From the NCBI GenBank assembly GCA_964345765.1, contig CAYFSJ010000002.1, positions 10,321-74,320 of the forward strand: DNA of 64,000 nt, given 5' to 3'. The translations under genes were made by a program, and so were the position numbers. The notes beneath the pieces were generated by a model, which worked only from the letters and a program-made list of their open reading frames with translations, ran no database searches and was not told the origin of the DNA. The first letter of the stretch is position 1, and each line of letters opens with the position of its first letter. This DNA comes from DUUI01 sp964345765. GTDB lineage: Bacteria; Bacillota_I; Bacilli_A; Erysipelotrichales; Erysipelotrichaceae. Shown one piece after another: positions 42,323 to 51,700 of this stretch.

Positions 42323-43360
42323 TTAGTCTAGTTTTGGCCAAACTTTCATTTGTTCGATAAATTTCATATAACGCGTTCGAATTGTTAGATGCTCTAAGAC
42401 TCGGTTATCATGTTTTGTTAAGCTTAAAGTACAATATCGAGTTTGTGGATGATCGATTAACCATGATTTAAAATCTGACTCATTGGCCTGTTGATAGGCC
42501 ACCCCTGTTTCTACTAAATTCATTAGGGCTAAGTCAAGTGATTGAGCTTCTAAGGAAACATCCAAATTAAATAGCCAAGCGACTCTGCCTTCATTAAGGG
42601 CTTGTGTCATTGACTCATAGACTGTATAAAAATGGGTGACATCTGTATGTTGATAAACACTAGAGGGAGTCCAGTTAATTTCTTTAAACTCTTGATTGAT
42701 TAACTTATAAACTTTTTCATCTGTAAATTGATAGAAATGATCACCATAATAAGTAAGCTGTTGGCCTTCTTTGACGATAAAATGTTGGTCGGCTAAACAA
42801 TCGATAGTCACTTCTTTTGAGAGATTTAATAGATCTTCGACATTCATTAATCCATCCCCTGTCATAACTCCTTGGGTTATTACTTCTGAAAAATTAAGAT
42901 GTGGAAAGATGTTTAAGGGACTCTTATTTAGTGCTGGTTCAACAACAAATTGCGTATATTCTTCATTTGATGGAACTAAGACAATGTTTTCACTCAATAA
43001 CATGGCTCCGGCGCTAATACCAATGACAGTACCATTAAAGTTTTTAATACTTTCTAAGACCCCTTTTTCTTGGATGTAGTCTAAAAAGATAAGTGGATTG
43101 CCACCATGTAGATATAGACAGTCTGCTTTTTGAATCGCTTTGTTCCAGTGATCAGAACTCATTTGATCATCCAGTGAAATCACTTCTTTAGTATTTAGAT
43201 CAAGTTTTTCAATAAGTTGTGCTTCTTGTCGTTGTTTAAAGACATATTCTTCTTTTGAACTTGGCACAAAAACTAAGACAATTGGTTTTGTTCTAAGTTC
43301 TTCTAGCTCGTGACTAATCACTTCATAATTTGAATTTGAGGCATAAATAATTTTCTTCAT
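42323..43360 (-). CDS. Peptidase S51-like protein (cyanophycinase/dipeptidase E superfamily)
   Basis: 345 residues from MKKIIYASNSN. The first 170 residues carry the S51 layout: LVFVPSSKEE, a helix region, LYLHGGNPLIFLDYI and the nucleophile elbow GISAGAMLLSE with the likely catalytic Ser. The C-terminal 150 residues are not recognised. The ATG comes 5 nt after the T tract of the upstream gene's terminator, with no Shine-Dalgarno site and no visible promoter, so how it is expressed is unclear. Confidence 0.8.
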   Translation of the reverse strand: MKKIIYASNSNYEVISHELEELRTKPIVLVFVPSSKEEYVFKQRQEAQLIEKLDLNTKEVISLDDQMSSDHWNKAIQKADCLYLHGGNPLIFLDYIQEKGVLESIKNFNGTVIGISAGAMLLSENIVLVPSNEEYTQFVVEPALNKSPLNIFPHLNFSEVITQGVMTGDGLMNVEDLLNLSKEVTIDCLADQHFIVKEGQQLTYYGDHFYQFTDEKVYKLINQEFKEINWTPSSVYQHTDVTHFYTVYESMTQALNEGRVAWLFNLDVSLEAQSLDLALMNLVETGVAYQQANESDFKSWLIDHPQTRYCTLSLTKHDNRVLEHLTIRTRYMKFIEQMKVWPKLD

Positions 43361-43386
43361 AAGCAAAAAAGCGGATTTCTCCGCTT
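43361..43386 (-). terminator. Terminator of 3D-domain gene
   Basis: AAGCGGA, loop GAAA, TCCGCTT (43386-43369), then T4. It overlaps the stop codon and is directly followed by the S51 start. Confidence 0.8.
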
Positions 43387-44680
43387 AGAATGAACACCCA
43401 TTTCCTGTAAATGTCGCAAAACCAGTAATGATTGCGTATGGACGAGCTGCTGGATTAGCTACCCAAACAGCATTGATATTGGTTTCTGTTCCCACAAATA
43501 GGTCTAAGTGATTATATCCAAAGGCACCATTGTCGGCCATAATTCCATGGATTGGTTGACCTTGTACGATTCCTCTTCCTTCATATGGGTGATCATAAAT
43601 TGAAATTAAAGTACATTTTACATGATTACGATTACCAGCAATAATGAATCGACCATTATAGGTAATCCCGTTTTGCCAAACACCATTTGGTTGTCTTACA
43701 GCATTAGCACTTAGGGCAATACCATGTGAGGTATGGGCCACACCATCTCTAACAACACATCCAACACAGTCCATGCCATAACGGGTCATGGTGACTGAGA
43801 AACTATTGTCTGCTGGTTGTGGAGCTGGCGCTGGCGCTGATGGCGTTACTGGTGTTGGAGCTGGGGTTGGTACAGGAGCAGCCACTGTAGGGCCTACAGC
43901 ACTGACTTCAGGTTCTTTATAGAATTCAACAGCACGCTCTAATTTAGCACTAAGCTCAATTGATAACTGATTTAAACTCTCTTGGTAATCTGATTCAAGT
44001 GCTTTTGCGTTATTGACCTGATTTAACATCGATTCAATCGCTGTAACAGAGGTATCTGCTAATAAAGTTTGGTTAAGTTGGTTTGCTGAATCGACCAAAG
44101 TACTAAATTCTTCGTTTCTTTCTTGTAACAATAAGATTTCAGGATCTTCGTTGACGACAACTAAGAAATCATAAACTGTTTCGTTGTTTGATGAGTCAAC
44201 TGCTTTTACTTGTAGTGGATATTCACCGGCTGTTAGTCTGTCTAAGTCTCCGATGAGTTCTAATTCTAAGTTTTCATCAATGTTGTCAGTGACGCTAAAG
44301 ACACTTAGTATATCAAATTCAGAATCATATTTTAGTTCGATTAACTCTTCACCTTCAATAACTGGAGCGATGTCATCTTTAACGAAAATAGTACGATTCA
44401 CTTTAACTTGTTGTTGATCAAGGGTTGCCATAAATGTGATAACTTGTGGACCATAGATTGATGTATCAACAATTGGGAGTAATAGTTGGTCATAAGATCC
44501 TGATAGGACCATAGAGGAAGCATCAAACTCTTCTTCATAGTCAACCAATACTTCTTCTGTACTAATATTTAGTTCTAACTGACTGGGTTTTGGTTCATTC
44601 TCCATTGCTTCAAAATTAAACCAAACGACATTGGATAGAAACAAAGAGAATAATAATCCAGTTTTTAATAGTAGATTCAT
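43385..44680 (-). CDS. Secreted 3D-domain protein with paralogous N-terminal module
   Basis: 431 residues. Signal peptide (about 1-25), Ig-like/DUF5011-type modules (about 35-180; GEYPLQVKAVDSSNNET), a helical segment (about 185-255), a Pro/Ala linker (267-290: PVPTPAPTPVTPSAPAPAP) and a C-terminal 3D-type double-psi barrel (MTRYGMDCVGC ... IVQGQPIHGIMADNGAFG ... HLDLFVG) with two Asp of the 3D signature. 3D domains occur in peptidoglycan-lytic enzymes. Residues 30-255 closely match the CHAP protein next door. AAGGAGG precedes the ATG. Confidence 0.82.
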   Translation of the reverse strand: MNLLLKTGLLFSLFLSNVVWFNFEAMENEPKPSQLELNISTEEVLVDYEEEFDASSMVLSGSYDQLLLPIVDTSIYGPQVITFMATLDQQQVKVNRTIFVKDDIAPVIEGEELIELKYDSEFDILSVFSVTDNIDENLELELIGDLDRLTAGEYPLQVKAVDSSNNETVYDFLVVVNEDPEILLLQERNEEFSTLVDSANQLNQTLLADTSVTAIESMLNQVNNAKALESDYQESLNQLSIELSAKLERAVEFYKEPEVSAVGPTVAAPVPTPAPTPVTPSAPAPAPQPADNSFSVTMTRYGMDCVGCVVRDGVAHTSHGIALSANAVRQPNGVWQNGITYNGRFIIAGNRNHVKCTLISIYDHPYEGRGIVQGQPIHGIMADNGAFGYNHLDLFVGTETNINAVWVANPAARPYAIITGFATFTGNGCSF

Positions 44681-44706
44681 TTTTTATTACCTCCTTAAGA
44701 AACAAA

Positions 44707-44728
44707 GACAACGCCCAAGCGTTGTCTA
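44707..44728 (-). other. Intercistronic hairpin between CHAP and 3D genes
   Basis: Perfect 9-bp stem AGACAACGC/GCGTTGTCT with loop TTGG, placed just before AAGGAGG of the 3D gene. The following T-rich stretch is interrupted, so it may be a partial terminator or RNA-processing signal. A second weaker hairpin lies at about 44766-44786. Confidence 0.6.
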
Positions 44729-44788
44729 AAATTCTTTATTACGGGTTTATTCTTTAAATCAACTGAAAGAATCGAACCCTTTCAATTT

Positions 44789-45958
44789 TTAATAGATATA
44801 AGATGCGCTAGATGCAGAAATTGTTCTTCTGTTGAAGCCCCAAGCTCTAAAGCCATAGCCCATTTCAGAAATTGTGATTGTTCCATCGCCATTGACAGAC
44901 TCGACGAAAGCAACATGGTTAGCGCCAGGGAAATAAGCAATTGCTCCAGCAGCTGGTGCTGAACCAACTCCGTATCCTTGTGCAGCAGCATTTCCATACC
45001 ATGAAATTGCGTTACCCCAGTTGTTAGGGATTGGCATACCCCATGCAGCTCTTTGGTCAGCGACCCACCAAGTACACCATCCAGCTCCATATGTATTAAC
45101 AGAGTTGCTAGATCTTGAACCTACAGTTGGTTGTGCTTGAGCAACCGGTGCAGGGGTTGGTGCAGGTGCAGGGGTTGGTGCAGGTGCATGGTATTCTTTA
45201 GTACGAACTAGTTTAGCAGCTAATTCGCTCGATAAGTTTGCTAGTGTGCCAGCGTGATCAGATTCTAATCCTTTTGCGTTGTTGACTCTATTTAACATGT
45301 TTTCAACAGCTGAAACTGTTGTATCTGCTAATAATGTGCCATTTAAAGCGTTAGCTTCATCTACAAGGACCGCAAGTTCTGCGTTCCGTTCTCTCAAAGC
45401 AATTACTTCAGGATCTTCATTTACTGTAACAACGACTTCTTTAGTTGTTACATTATCTGAAGAGTCTGTTGCTTTAATAACAACTTCATATTCACCAGCA
45501 GTAAGGCGATCAACATCTCCTACTACTTCTAGTGCTACTTCTTCATCAATATTGTCAGTTGCTGTATAAGCATCTAAAATATTGTATTCTGAGTCATATC
45601 TTAATTCAATTGTGTCAGAGCCATCAATTACAGGTGCAACTCCATCTTTAACTTCAATCGTCTTAGAAAGTTTAATGGTTTCTAAGCCTTTATTTGCGAT
45701 ATAAGTGACTGAATAGGTTCCAGGAACGCTAGTATCAACAATTGAGTGTTGTAATGAATCAAATGATCCAGAGACAACTAAGTTTCTTGCATCAAATTCT
45801 GAGAATTGTGCAACAGTGACATCGGCAGCTGTTAAAGTCAATTGGACTTTTTCATGCTTTTCTATATCTTTAGCACTTACATCTCTGCTTGGAAGAGCCC
45901 AGCCCCCTAAGAGTGTACTTAGAGAGAGTAATGCTAATATCATTGCTTCTTTCTTCAT
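44789..45958 (-). CDS. Secreted CHAP-domain peptidoglycan hydrolase
   Basis: 389 residues. Signal peptide (about 1-29), Ig-like/DUF5011-type modules (about 35-180), a helical segment (185-255), a PAPTPAPAPTPAP linker (257-272) and a C-terminal CHAP domain with nucleophile Cys295 (GAGWCTWWVAD) and His348 (GANHVAFVESV). CHAP amidases/endopeptidases cut peptidoglycan stems. The N-terminal modules are paralogous to the downstream 3D protein. It has AAAGGAG and a strong promoter inside an inverted repeat. Confidence 0.92.
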   Translation of the reverse strand: MKKEAMILALLSLSTLLGGWALPSRDVSAKDIEKHEKVQLTLTAADVTVAQFSEFDARNLVVSGSFDSLQHSIVDTSVPGTYSVTYIANKGLETIKLSKTIEVKDGVAPVIDGSDTIELRYDSEYNILDAYTATDNIDEEVALEVVGDVDRLTAGEYEVVIKATDSSDNVTTKEVVVTVNEDPEVIALRERNAELAVLVDEANALNGTLLADTTVSAVENMLNRVNNAKGLESDHAGTLANLSSELAAKLVRTKEYHAPAPTPAPAPTPAPVAQAQPTVGSRSSNSVNTYGAGWCTWWVADQRAAWGMPIPNNWGNAISWYGNAAAQGYGVGSAPAAGAIAYFPGANHVAFVESVNGDGTITISEMGYGFRAWGFNRRTISASSASYIY

Positions 45959-45973
45959 AATGCTCCTTTAATT

Positions 45974-46019
45974 GATAACTTTTGGTTATCTTTCAAAACT
46001 GTCGCTATTATAACCAAAA
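45974..46019. promoter_or_regulatory. Overlapping inverted repeats at the CHAP promoter
   Basis: TTTTGGTTAT (45980-45989) and ATAACCAAAA (46010-46019) form a 10-bp inverted repeat over the -10. Nested in it GATAAC-N5-GTTATC (45974-45990) is a second palindrome in the leader. It may be an operator or alternative RNA structures. Confidence 0.5.
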
Positions 46020-46036
46020 AAGAACTGATAAGTCAA
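46007..46036 (-). promoter_or_regulatory. Promoter of CHAP-3D operon
   Basis: TTGACT (46036-46031), 18-bp spacer, TATAAT (46012-46007). Confidence 0.75.
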
Positions 46037-46149
46037 AATTATTTGCCCTTTGAAATTTGTGAGTTTTCACATATTTTATAAAAAGCTACTGTTAAGTGAC
46101 TATTTTGTCACTTTAATTTTTTAAACTTTTTTTGCTTAAAACTATAAAA

Positions 46150-46178
46150 TTTATCTTTTTTTTCTTTTATGATAAACT
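46150..46178 (+). promoter_or_regulatory. Promoter of SpaA-like lipoprotein gene
   Basis: TTTATC (46150-46155), 17-bp spacer, TAAACT (46173-46178) with a TATGA extension. A hairpin with T tract (AAGTGAC/GTCACTT, 46094-46113) lies upstream. Confidence 0.45.
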
Positions 46179-46205
46179 ACTAACACCTTAGATACAGGAG
46201 GAAAT

Positions 46206-47432
46206 ATGAAAAAAATAAAAGCACTATTAGTAGTCATGTTACTACTAGTGGGGTGTCAAAGCGCGGTCTCAACGCCCTACATCTTAAATGTTAATGAAGA
46301 ATCAAATCAATATGAATATACTATTTCGGGAGATGAAAAAACTTATACCTTAAGTATCCCAACTATTGATACCAACCAAGAAGAAGTCCAAGCAGTGACT
46401 GGACCTATCTACTCATTAAATCCTAGAGTAACCAATGAATCAGGTCGTGGCCTGACTAACTCTACCTTCTATAAGAATGATGATGTAGATACTAATACCA
46501 AGGATCGTGTTTACAACTATGCACAATATGGTTATGGCTTTTGGGTATTAAATGATGCTGGACAACAAAAAGCTCAAAGTAATACTCAATTAAGTGAAAG
46601 TGATTATGAAGTCCTCTACGGTGATTTCTACCATGACACAACTATCAATAATGAGGACTATATAAAATATTATATTGCGACTCAAGAATTAATCTGGGAA
46701 ACCATTGTGAATCCAGATACTGATACACCGTATCAAATCGAATTTGTTGATATTGATACAACTGACATCAAACAAGAAATTCTTAACACTCAACAAGAAT
46801 ATAGTAAGACTCCATTCTTTAATGGATCAATTATGAACATTTCAGATGAGCGTCTAAGTCAAGGCGAACCATTTGAATTAGAAGATCAACACAATGTCTT
46901 AAATCGCTTTGAGATTCAAGCAACTGAAAACATAGAAGTGTTAGACAGTGAAGAATCAAATAAACTTCGCTTCAATATTAGTGAAGTTGATCGTAACACT
47001 CGGATTAGTTTTGTTCCTCAGTTTAAAATTGATAAAGAATACTCAGAAGTATTCTCATCACAAGATAATGTTTCTTATTTATCGATTGGCCAAGAGCGTG
47101 CCCTTAGCATGGTCTCTAATCTATTTATTGAATCAACGAGTCAAACCAACACCATCAATTTAGTCATTTCAACTTATGACATAGATACTAAAACTGAAGT
47201 CTTTGGTGCTCAGTATCATGTATCAACGGGTCCTGAATTCTTATCACCTGTTGAAACAACTATCTCACAGGAAGGCTATCCTGCCTTGGCTGAAAACCTA
47301 GCTCCTGGAACTTATTACATCCAACAGATAGTGGCTCCAGAAGGTTATGTCTTAAATCAAGAAGTTGAAACCATTACCATTGGTGGTGGAATCCAAGAAA
47401 TGGTTCATCCATTCTATAACGTCAAACAATAA
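46206..47432 (+). CDS. Lipoprotein with C-terminal SpaA/prealbumin-like domain
   Basis: 408 residues. The signal peptide ends in LVGC (lipobox). The body is beta-rich and unassigned. The last 80 residues (DIDTKTEVFGAQYHVS ... ALAENLAPGTYYIQQIVAPEGYVLN) match the SpaA-type Cna-B fold of Gram-positive pilins and adhesins; the G-x-Y-x-L/I-x-E pattern is partly kept as GTYYIQQ, where Gln replaces the usual Glu. It probably sits on the cell surface. Monocistronic, divergent from the CHAP operon. Confidence 0.82.
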   Translation: MKKIKALLVVMLLLVGCQSAVSTPYILNVNEESNQYEYTISGDEKTYTLSIPTIDTNQEEVQAVTGPIYSLNPRVTNESGRGLTNSTFYKNDDVDTNTKDRVYNYAQYGYGFWVLNDAGQQKAQSNTQLSESDYEVLYGDFYHDTTINNEDYIKYYIATQELIWETIVNPDTDTPYQIEFVDIDTTDIKQEILNTQQEYSKTPFFNGSIMNISDERLSQGEPFELEDQHNVLNRFEIQATENIEVLDSEESNKLRFNISEVDRNTRISFVPQFKIDKEYSEVFSSQDNVSYLSIGQERALSMVSNLFIESTSQTNTINLVISTYDIDTKTEVFGAQYHVSTGPEFLSPVETTISQEGYPALAENLAPGTYYIQQIVAPEGYVLNQEVETITIGGGIQEMVHPFYNVKQ

Positions 47433-47456
47433 AAGCTGCTCGCGCAGCTTTTTTAT
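47431..47456. terminator. Bidirectional terminator
   Basis: AAAAGCTGC, loop TCGC, GCAGCTTTT then TT, shared by the convergent lipoprotein and dehydrogenase genes. Confidence 0.87.
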
Positions 47457-48364
47457 TACAGTTCAATCAGATTGGTTAATGGTTCTTGATGGATGTATTT
47501 AACCAAATTATCAAAGATTAGGCTTTGGATATTCTCTTTATAGTAATTGTTCTTAAATGAAATATGAGAACTTAAATACACTTTAGGATGATTCCATAAT
47601 GGGCTATTTTGATCTAAAGGTTCTTTTTCAAAGACATCTAATACAATAGCTAATAAATGAGAGTCCATGATTTCAATTAAATCCGCTTCATTAATAATTG
47701 GACCTCTAGCAATATTGACTAATACGCATTCTTGCTTCAATAAGAGTAGACGTTCTTTATTAAAGTAATAATACGTTTTCTCATTTAAAGGAAGTGTAAT
47801 GACGACAAAGTCATAGTTAGGTGCCTTATGATCAAACTCTTCCAGTGGATAACAAGCATCAAATTCTTGATGTTGACTACCCTTTGTATTAAAGCCTTCT
47901 AAATATGGACCAAACACTTTTAGTCTTTTGGCGACTTCTTTACCAATTGAACCAGTTCCTAATATCGCTCCTTTTAAATTCTTGAGTGATACTAAATCTA
48001 AACTTCTGTCCCAGTTTAGAGTTTGTTGATTCTTTTCTAATAGACGAAGTTGTTGATAGACCTGTAGAAGTCTTGCGACAACAAATTCACCGATTGCTTC
48101 AGAATAGACACCTCTGGCATTAGCCAATAAAATTCCCTTTTCTTTCAGTGGTTGAGTGTCTAAGAAATCATAGCCCGCTGATGTTAATTGGATAAATTTT
48201 AGATTCTCATAATTATCGGTATTGTTAATCTGTTTGCGTCTTGATGATACAAGTACATCTAAATCTTCTGTTGGTGAGTCTTTTACATCATAGCCAACTT
48301 GTTTTAATTCATTAATTTTGTTTTGATCAAATTCCAAATAATCATTATCAATATAGACTTTCAT
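47456..48364 (-). CDS. D-2-hydroxyacid dehydrogenase family protein
   Basis: 302 residues. Cofactor loop GAILGTGSIGKEVAKRL, then the family signature region LNEKTYYYFNKERLLLLKQECVLVNIARGPIINEADL with the catalytic Arg, Glu in VLDVFEKEPLDQNSPLW and His in SSHISF. It reduces or oxidises 2-hydroxyacids with NAD(P); substrate unknown. GAGGG precedes the start. Monocistronic. Confidence 0.9.
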   Translation of the reverse strand: MKVYIDNDYLEFDQNKINELKQVGYDVKDSPTEDLDVLVSSRRKQINNTDNYENLKFIQLTSAGYDFLDTQPLKEKGILLANARGVYSEAIGEFVVARLLQVYQQLRLLEKNQQTLNWDRSLDLVSLKNLKGAILGTGSIGKEVAKRLKVFGPYLEGFNTKGSQHQEFDACYPLEEFDHKAPNYDFVVITLPLNEKTYYYFNKERLLLLKQECVLVNIARGPIINEADLIEIMDSHLLAIVLDVFEKEPLDQNSPLWNHPKVYLSSHISFKNNYYKENIQSLIFDNLVKYIHQEPLTNLIEL

Positions 48365-48462
48365 ATTACCCTCACAAATTCTATATTCAATATATCACAC
48401 CTAGTTAATGTAAGATGTTTTCATAATTTATGAAAATATTTAAAAATTTTTCTGTAAAAGTG

Positions 48463-48490
48463 TTGACATGTTTAAATCTAAGCGTATAAT
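48463..48490 (+). promoter_or_regulatory. Strong promoter of candidate sRNA
   Basis: TTGACA (48463-48468), 16-bp spacer, TATAAT (48485-48490), both hexamers perfect. Confidence 0.85.
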
Positions 48491-48496
48491 GTAGTT

Positions 48497-48605
48497 AAGT
48501 TCTTACAAACTAGCTTGTTGTCATTGTACAGTTTCCTCCTGATAACATGATTTCCTTTCTATAACAAGCGATCAAGAAAACTCAAGTCTCCCTTGAGTTT
48601 TTTTT
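48497..48605 (+). ncRNA. Candidate ~108-nt small RNA with anti-Shine-Dalgarno motifs
   Basis: A consensus promoter and a strong intrinsic terminator enclose about 108 nt without a credible ORF. A helix GCTTGTT (48513-48519)/AACAAGC (48563-48569) presents a large loop holding TTTCCTCCT (48532-48540) and TTTCCTTTCT (48551-48560). The terminator is AAAACTCAAG, loop TCTCC, CTTGAG then T8 (48577-48605). The CU-rich unpaired motifs are complementary to AGGAGG-type ribosome sites, like the C-rich loops of Firmicute sRNAs such as RsaE and FsrA. I do not recognise it as a known family. Confidence 0.5.
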
Positions 48606-48647
48606 GACTTCCATTCTCAGATGAAAATGATATAATATTATTCCAAT

Positions 48648-48732
48648 GCACCAGTGGCGGAATTGGTAGACGCGCACGCTTGAGGGGCGTGTGGCATTAG
48701 CTGTGCGGGTTCAAATCCCGCTTGGTGCACCA
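48648..48732 (+). tRNA. tRNA-Leu (GAG)
   Basis: 85 nt with CCA and a class II variable arm. Acceptor GCACCAG/TTGGTGC, anticodon loop TTGAGGG with anticodon GAG. An extended -10 TGATATAAT (48628-48636) lies 11 nt upstream. Confidence 0.95.
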
Positions 48733-48742
48733 AATTAACATT

Positions 48743-48775
48743 AAAGCCTAACGAGTTCTTCGTTAGGCTTTTCTT
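48743..48775. terminator. Terminator between tRNA-Leu and sbcC
   Basis: AAAGCCTAACGA, five-base loop, TCGTTAGGCTTT, then TC. It probably serves both converging transcripts. Confidence 0.82.
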
Positions 48776-51700
48776 TACCCTATAGTTTTTACTGAGCTTC
48801 CTGAGGCACTCTTTTCCACCTGGATTTGATTTGGGATTCTTTCTTTAAGTTCACTCACATGAGAAATAATTCCAACAACCCTTCCTGCTTGATTTAGTTC
48901 AAAGAGTGTTTCAATGGCTAAGTCTAGCGCTTGAGCATCCAACGCCCCAAAACCCTCATCGATAAAGAGCGTTTCGAGTTGAATTCCACCACTCTTTTGA
49001 CTAATGACATCAGATAGTCCTAGCGCTAAACTCAAGGAAGCATTAAAGGTCTCCCCTCCAGAGAGTGACTTAACCGATCTAGTGCTAGAAGTATAGTGGT
49101 CAAAGACCTCTAAATCTAAACCGGCTGAACGCTTGCGTGAATCTACTTCAGTAGCAACGACTAACTTGTAGCGTTGTTGTGACATATCATAAAGCCTTAA
49201 GTTGGCATAATGAAGGACTTCTTCAAAATAAGAGGACAACACATATCGCTCAAAGGATAGATAGCCATTCTCTTTATTGCCTAAGGCCACATCCGATAGA
49301 GGTCCATATTGGTTTAGATCTTCTTTAATTTGTTTAAAGAGATTGTTCTCTTGTTGTACCAAGTTATAGGTATGTTGTTGATTATCTACAACGGCTTGTG
49401 TTTTGTTCAATGATTCATTGACTTTGACACGTTTTTGTTTTAGTTCAAATTCTTTATCAAGTGGATGATCAACCACCTCTTCTAATAACAGTCTTTTTTG
49501 ATGCGAAGCTTCAAGTTGTTTTAAAGCCGTTTGATAGTTGACATTAAAATCAGAGACTTCTTTTTCAGCTTTCTGTATCTCATCTAAAGTCATTTTATCC
49601 TTTAAGTCTTCTAAAGTTAAATGATGAGTCATCATATAACTTTCAAATTGTTGTTGTAACTGTTTTAGTTCCTGTGTTTGATTAAGCAGATTTTGTTGTA
49701 AGACATCTTGGGTTGATTTATTTTTAGTTAACTCAATTTCTAAAGCACTCAGTTTATCTTTAATCAAGTCTTTATTATCTGTCGCCTGATCAATACGTTT
49801 TTGATAAGTAATAACTCGATCGAGTAATGTTTGTTTCTGGTTAACATCTACTTCACCCAATGTTTTCTTTTCTTCAACAATTTCTTTTAATTGATTTTCT
49901 AGCTCGTTGACCTGTCCTAAGATTGAAGCGATTTCTAATTCAAATTTTTGATTCTGTTTTTCTAAAGTTTCTTTTTGTTTCGAGTAGGCTTCTTTTTGTT
50001 GAATTAATTGGTTGAGTTTATTTTGTGTCATCACTTCTTCTTGTATTTCTTTATTGGTAATAACTTGAAGTGATTGGATTAAATCTATTTGTGATTTAAC
50101 AGCAGTTTCCTCAATATTGAGTAATTCACATTCAGTTTGAATTTGTTGATTCAATGAATCTTTTAGTTGTTGACTGGATGATTTTTTAGCTAAAACCTCT
50201 TGAAGCTTCTGATATAGAGCGTCTACTTCTTGTTGAGTCACTGATTCCTCACTTAGTGTTGTTGGTGCTGGGTGGTGAATACTTCCACAGACTGGACAAG
50301 GTTGACCTGCTTGTAAGTCTTTAGCTAATAAGGCTGCTTGTTGTGAATGATAGCGAATTTGAGCATCACTCACTTGTTTACTTAATAAAGTGAATGAGTT
50401 TGAATACTGTTTAAAGGACTCGTTTTCTACTTGGCGCTGCTGAATCAATTTATCAATTTTATTTAATTGATTTAAACGATTAATATACGACTCTGATTTC
50501 TTTTTCAATTCATCAATCGTCTTAGTCACTTCAATAAGATTGATTTCAGCTTGATTGATGTCATTTAGTTTTATTAAAATATCTTCCAACTGAGTTTGAT
50601 TCTTCTGTTTCTTTGATTTCAAATGATCGATATTTAATAGGAAGGATTGTTCTGATTTTTTGATGTTCTCTTCCTTATATATAAGGGAGTTCATTTTTTC
50701 AATTTGATTCAGTGTTAATTGAGTCGTTTCTATCTCCTTTTTCCATGATGGAATTAATTCTAAATCCTTCTGGTTTAAGACACGCTCATTGTGACCCTTA
50801 TCAATATCTTTGAGTGTTTCTTGTTCCTCTTTGATAAGCTGACTAATATCATTGTTTATTATTTCGATCTTTAATTCATCTTGTTTAACTTCAGTCTTCA
50901 GTTTGAGTGCTTCGATTATCAATTTTCCTTTATTGATACTAGCAGCTAATTGTTGAAGTCTCTCATGTTGTTCTTCAAATTGTTGAACCTGCATTTGGTA
51001 TTGTTTTATTTCTTTTTCGATTTGAAGCTGTGTGGTTACTTGATTCATTTGTTTCTCTAATGTATCAAGTTGTTGATGGTAGTTTTTTATCGCTTGTTGG
51101 TTAGCTTGAATAGAATGATCGAGTATTCCAAGAATCTCATCAAATTGTTCTAATTCAATGAGATTTTCTAAACGTTCATCAACTTGATTAACAGAGCTCA
51201 ATAATGCTTTGAGTTTAACTAAGGAATGCGTGTTTTGTTTTCTAAGTTCGTCAACGCTTGATTTTAAATCTAAAGTGAATTTTTCAATGGCTTGTGTTTC
51301 GAAAATATCTCTAAAGATTTTTTCCTTCTCGTTGGAAGCAGAGAAGAGTAATTTTTTAAACTCACCTTGAGGTAATAAAACGATTTGTTTAAATTGATCG
51401 GCATTTAGTCCAATAATTTCTTCAATTTCTTTTTTAACTTCTTCTGATTTTTCTAGTAATAAAGTTTGACTGCTTAACTTAACTTTATTGACATCATCGA
51501 TATATCGACCGCGCTTCCCCATTACTTTTTGGGCAGGTTGTCGATAGATGGTGTAAATGTTTGATCGACTTTCAAATTCTAATTGCACATAAGATAAAGT
51601 ATTATCATCTGCATGTTGTGACTTGATCGTATTAGCACCTAAAAGGTTCTTATCTGAATTTGATAACTGTCCGTATAAAGCATATAAGATTGCGTCAAAA

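Noticed and set aside
44782..45090. 102-codon minus-strand ORF inside the CHAP gene
   Set aside because: It lies in another frame of a well-supported coding region and has no start signals.
45974..46036. WalR-type binding site for the CHAP promoter
   Set aside because: The TGTWAH-N5-TGTWAH direct repeat of WalR was looked for because CHAP genes are often WalR targets; only inverted GGTTAT motifs are present.
46094..46113. Terminator-like hairpin AAGTGAC/GTCACTT as a riboswitch or attenuator
   Set aside because: It lies upstream of the predicted promoter of the next gene, so it would not be in that mRNA; it may only be an intergenic inverted repeat.
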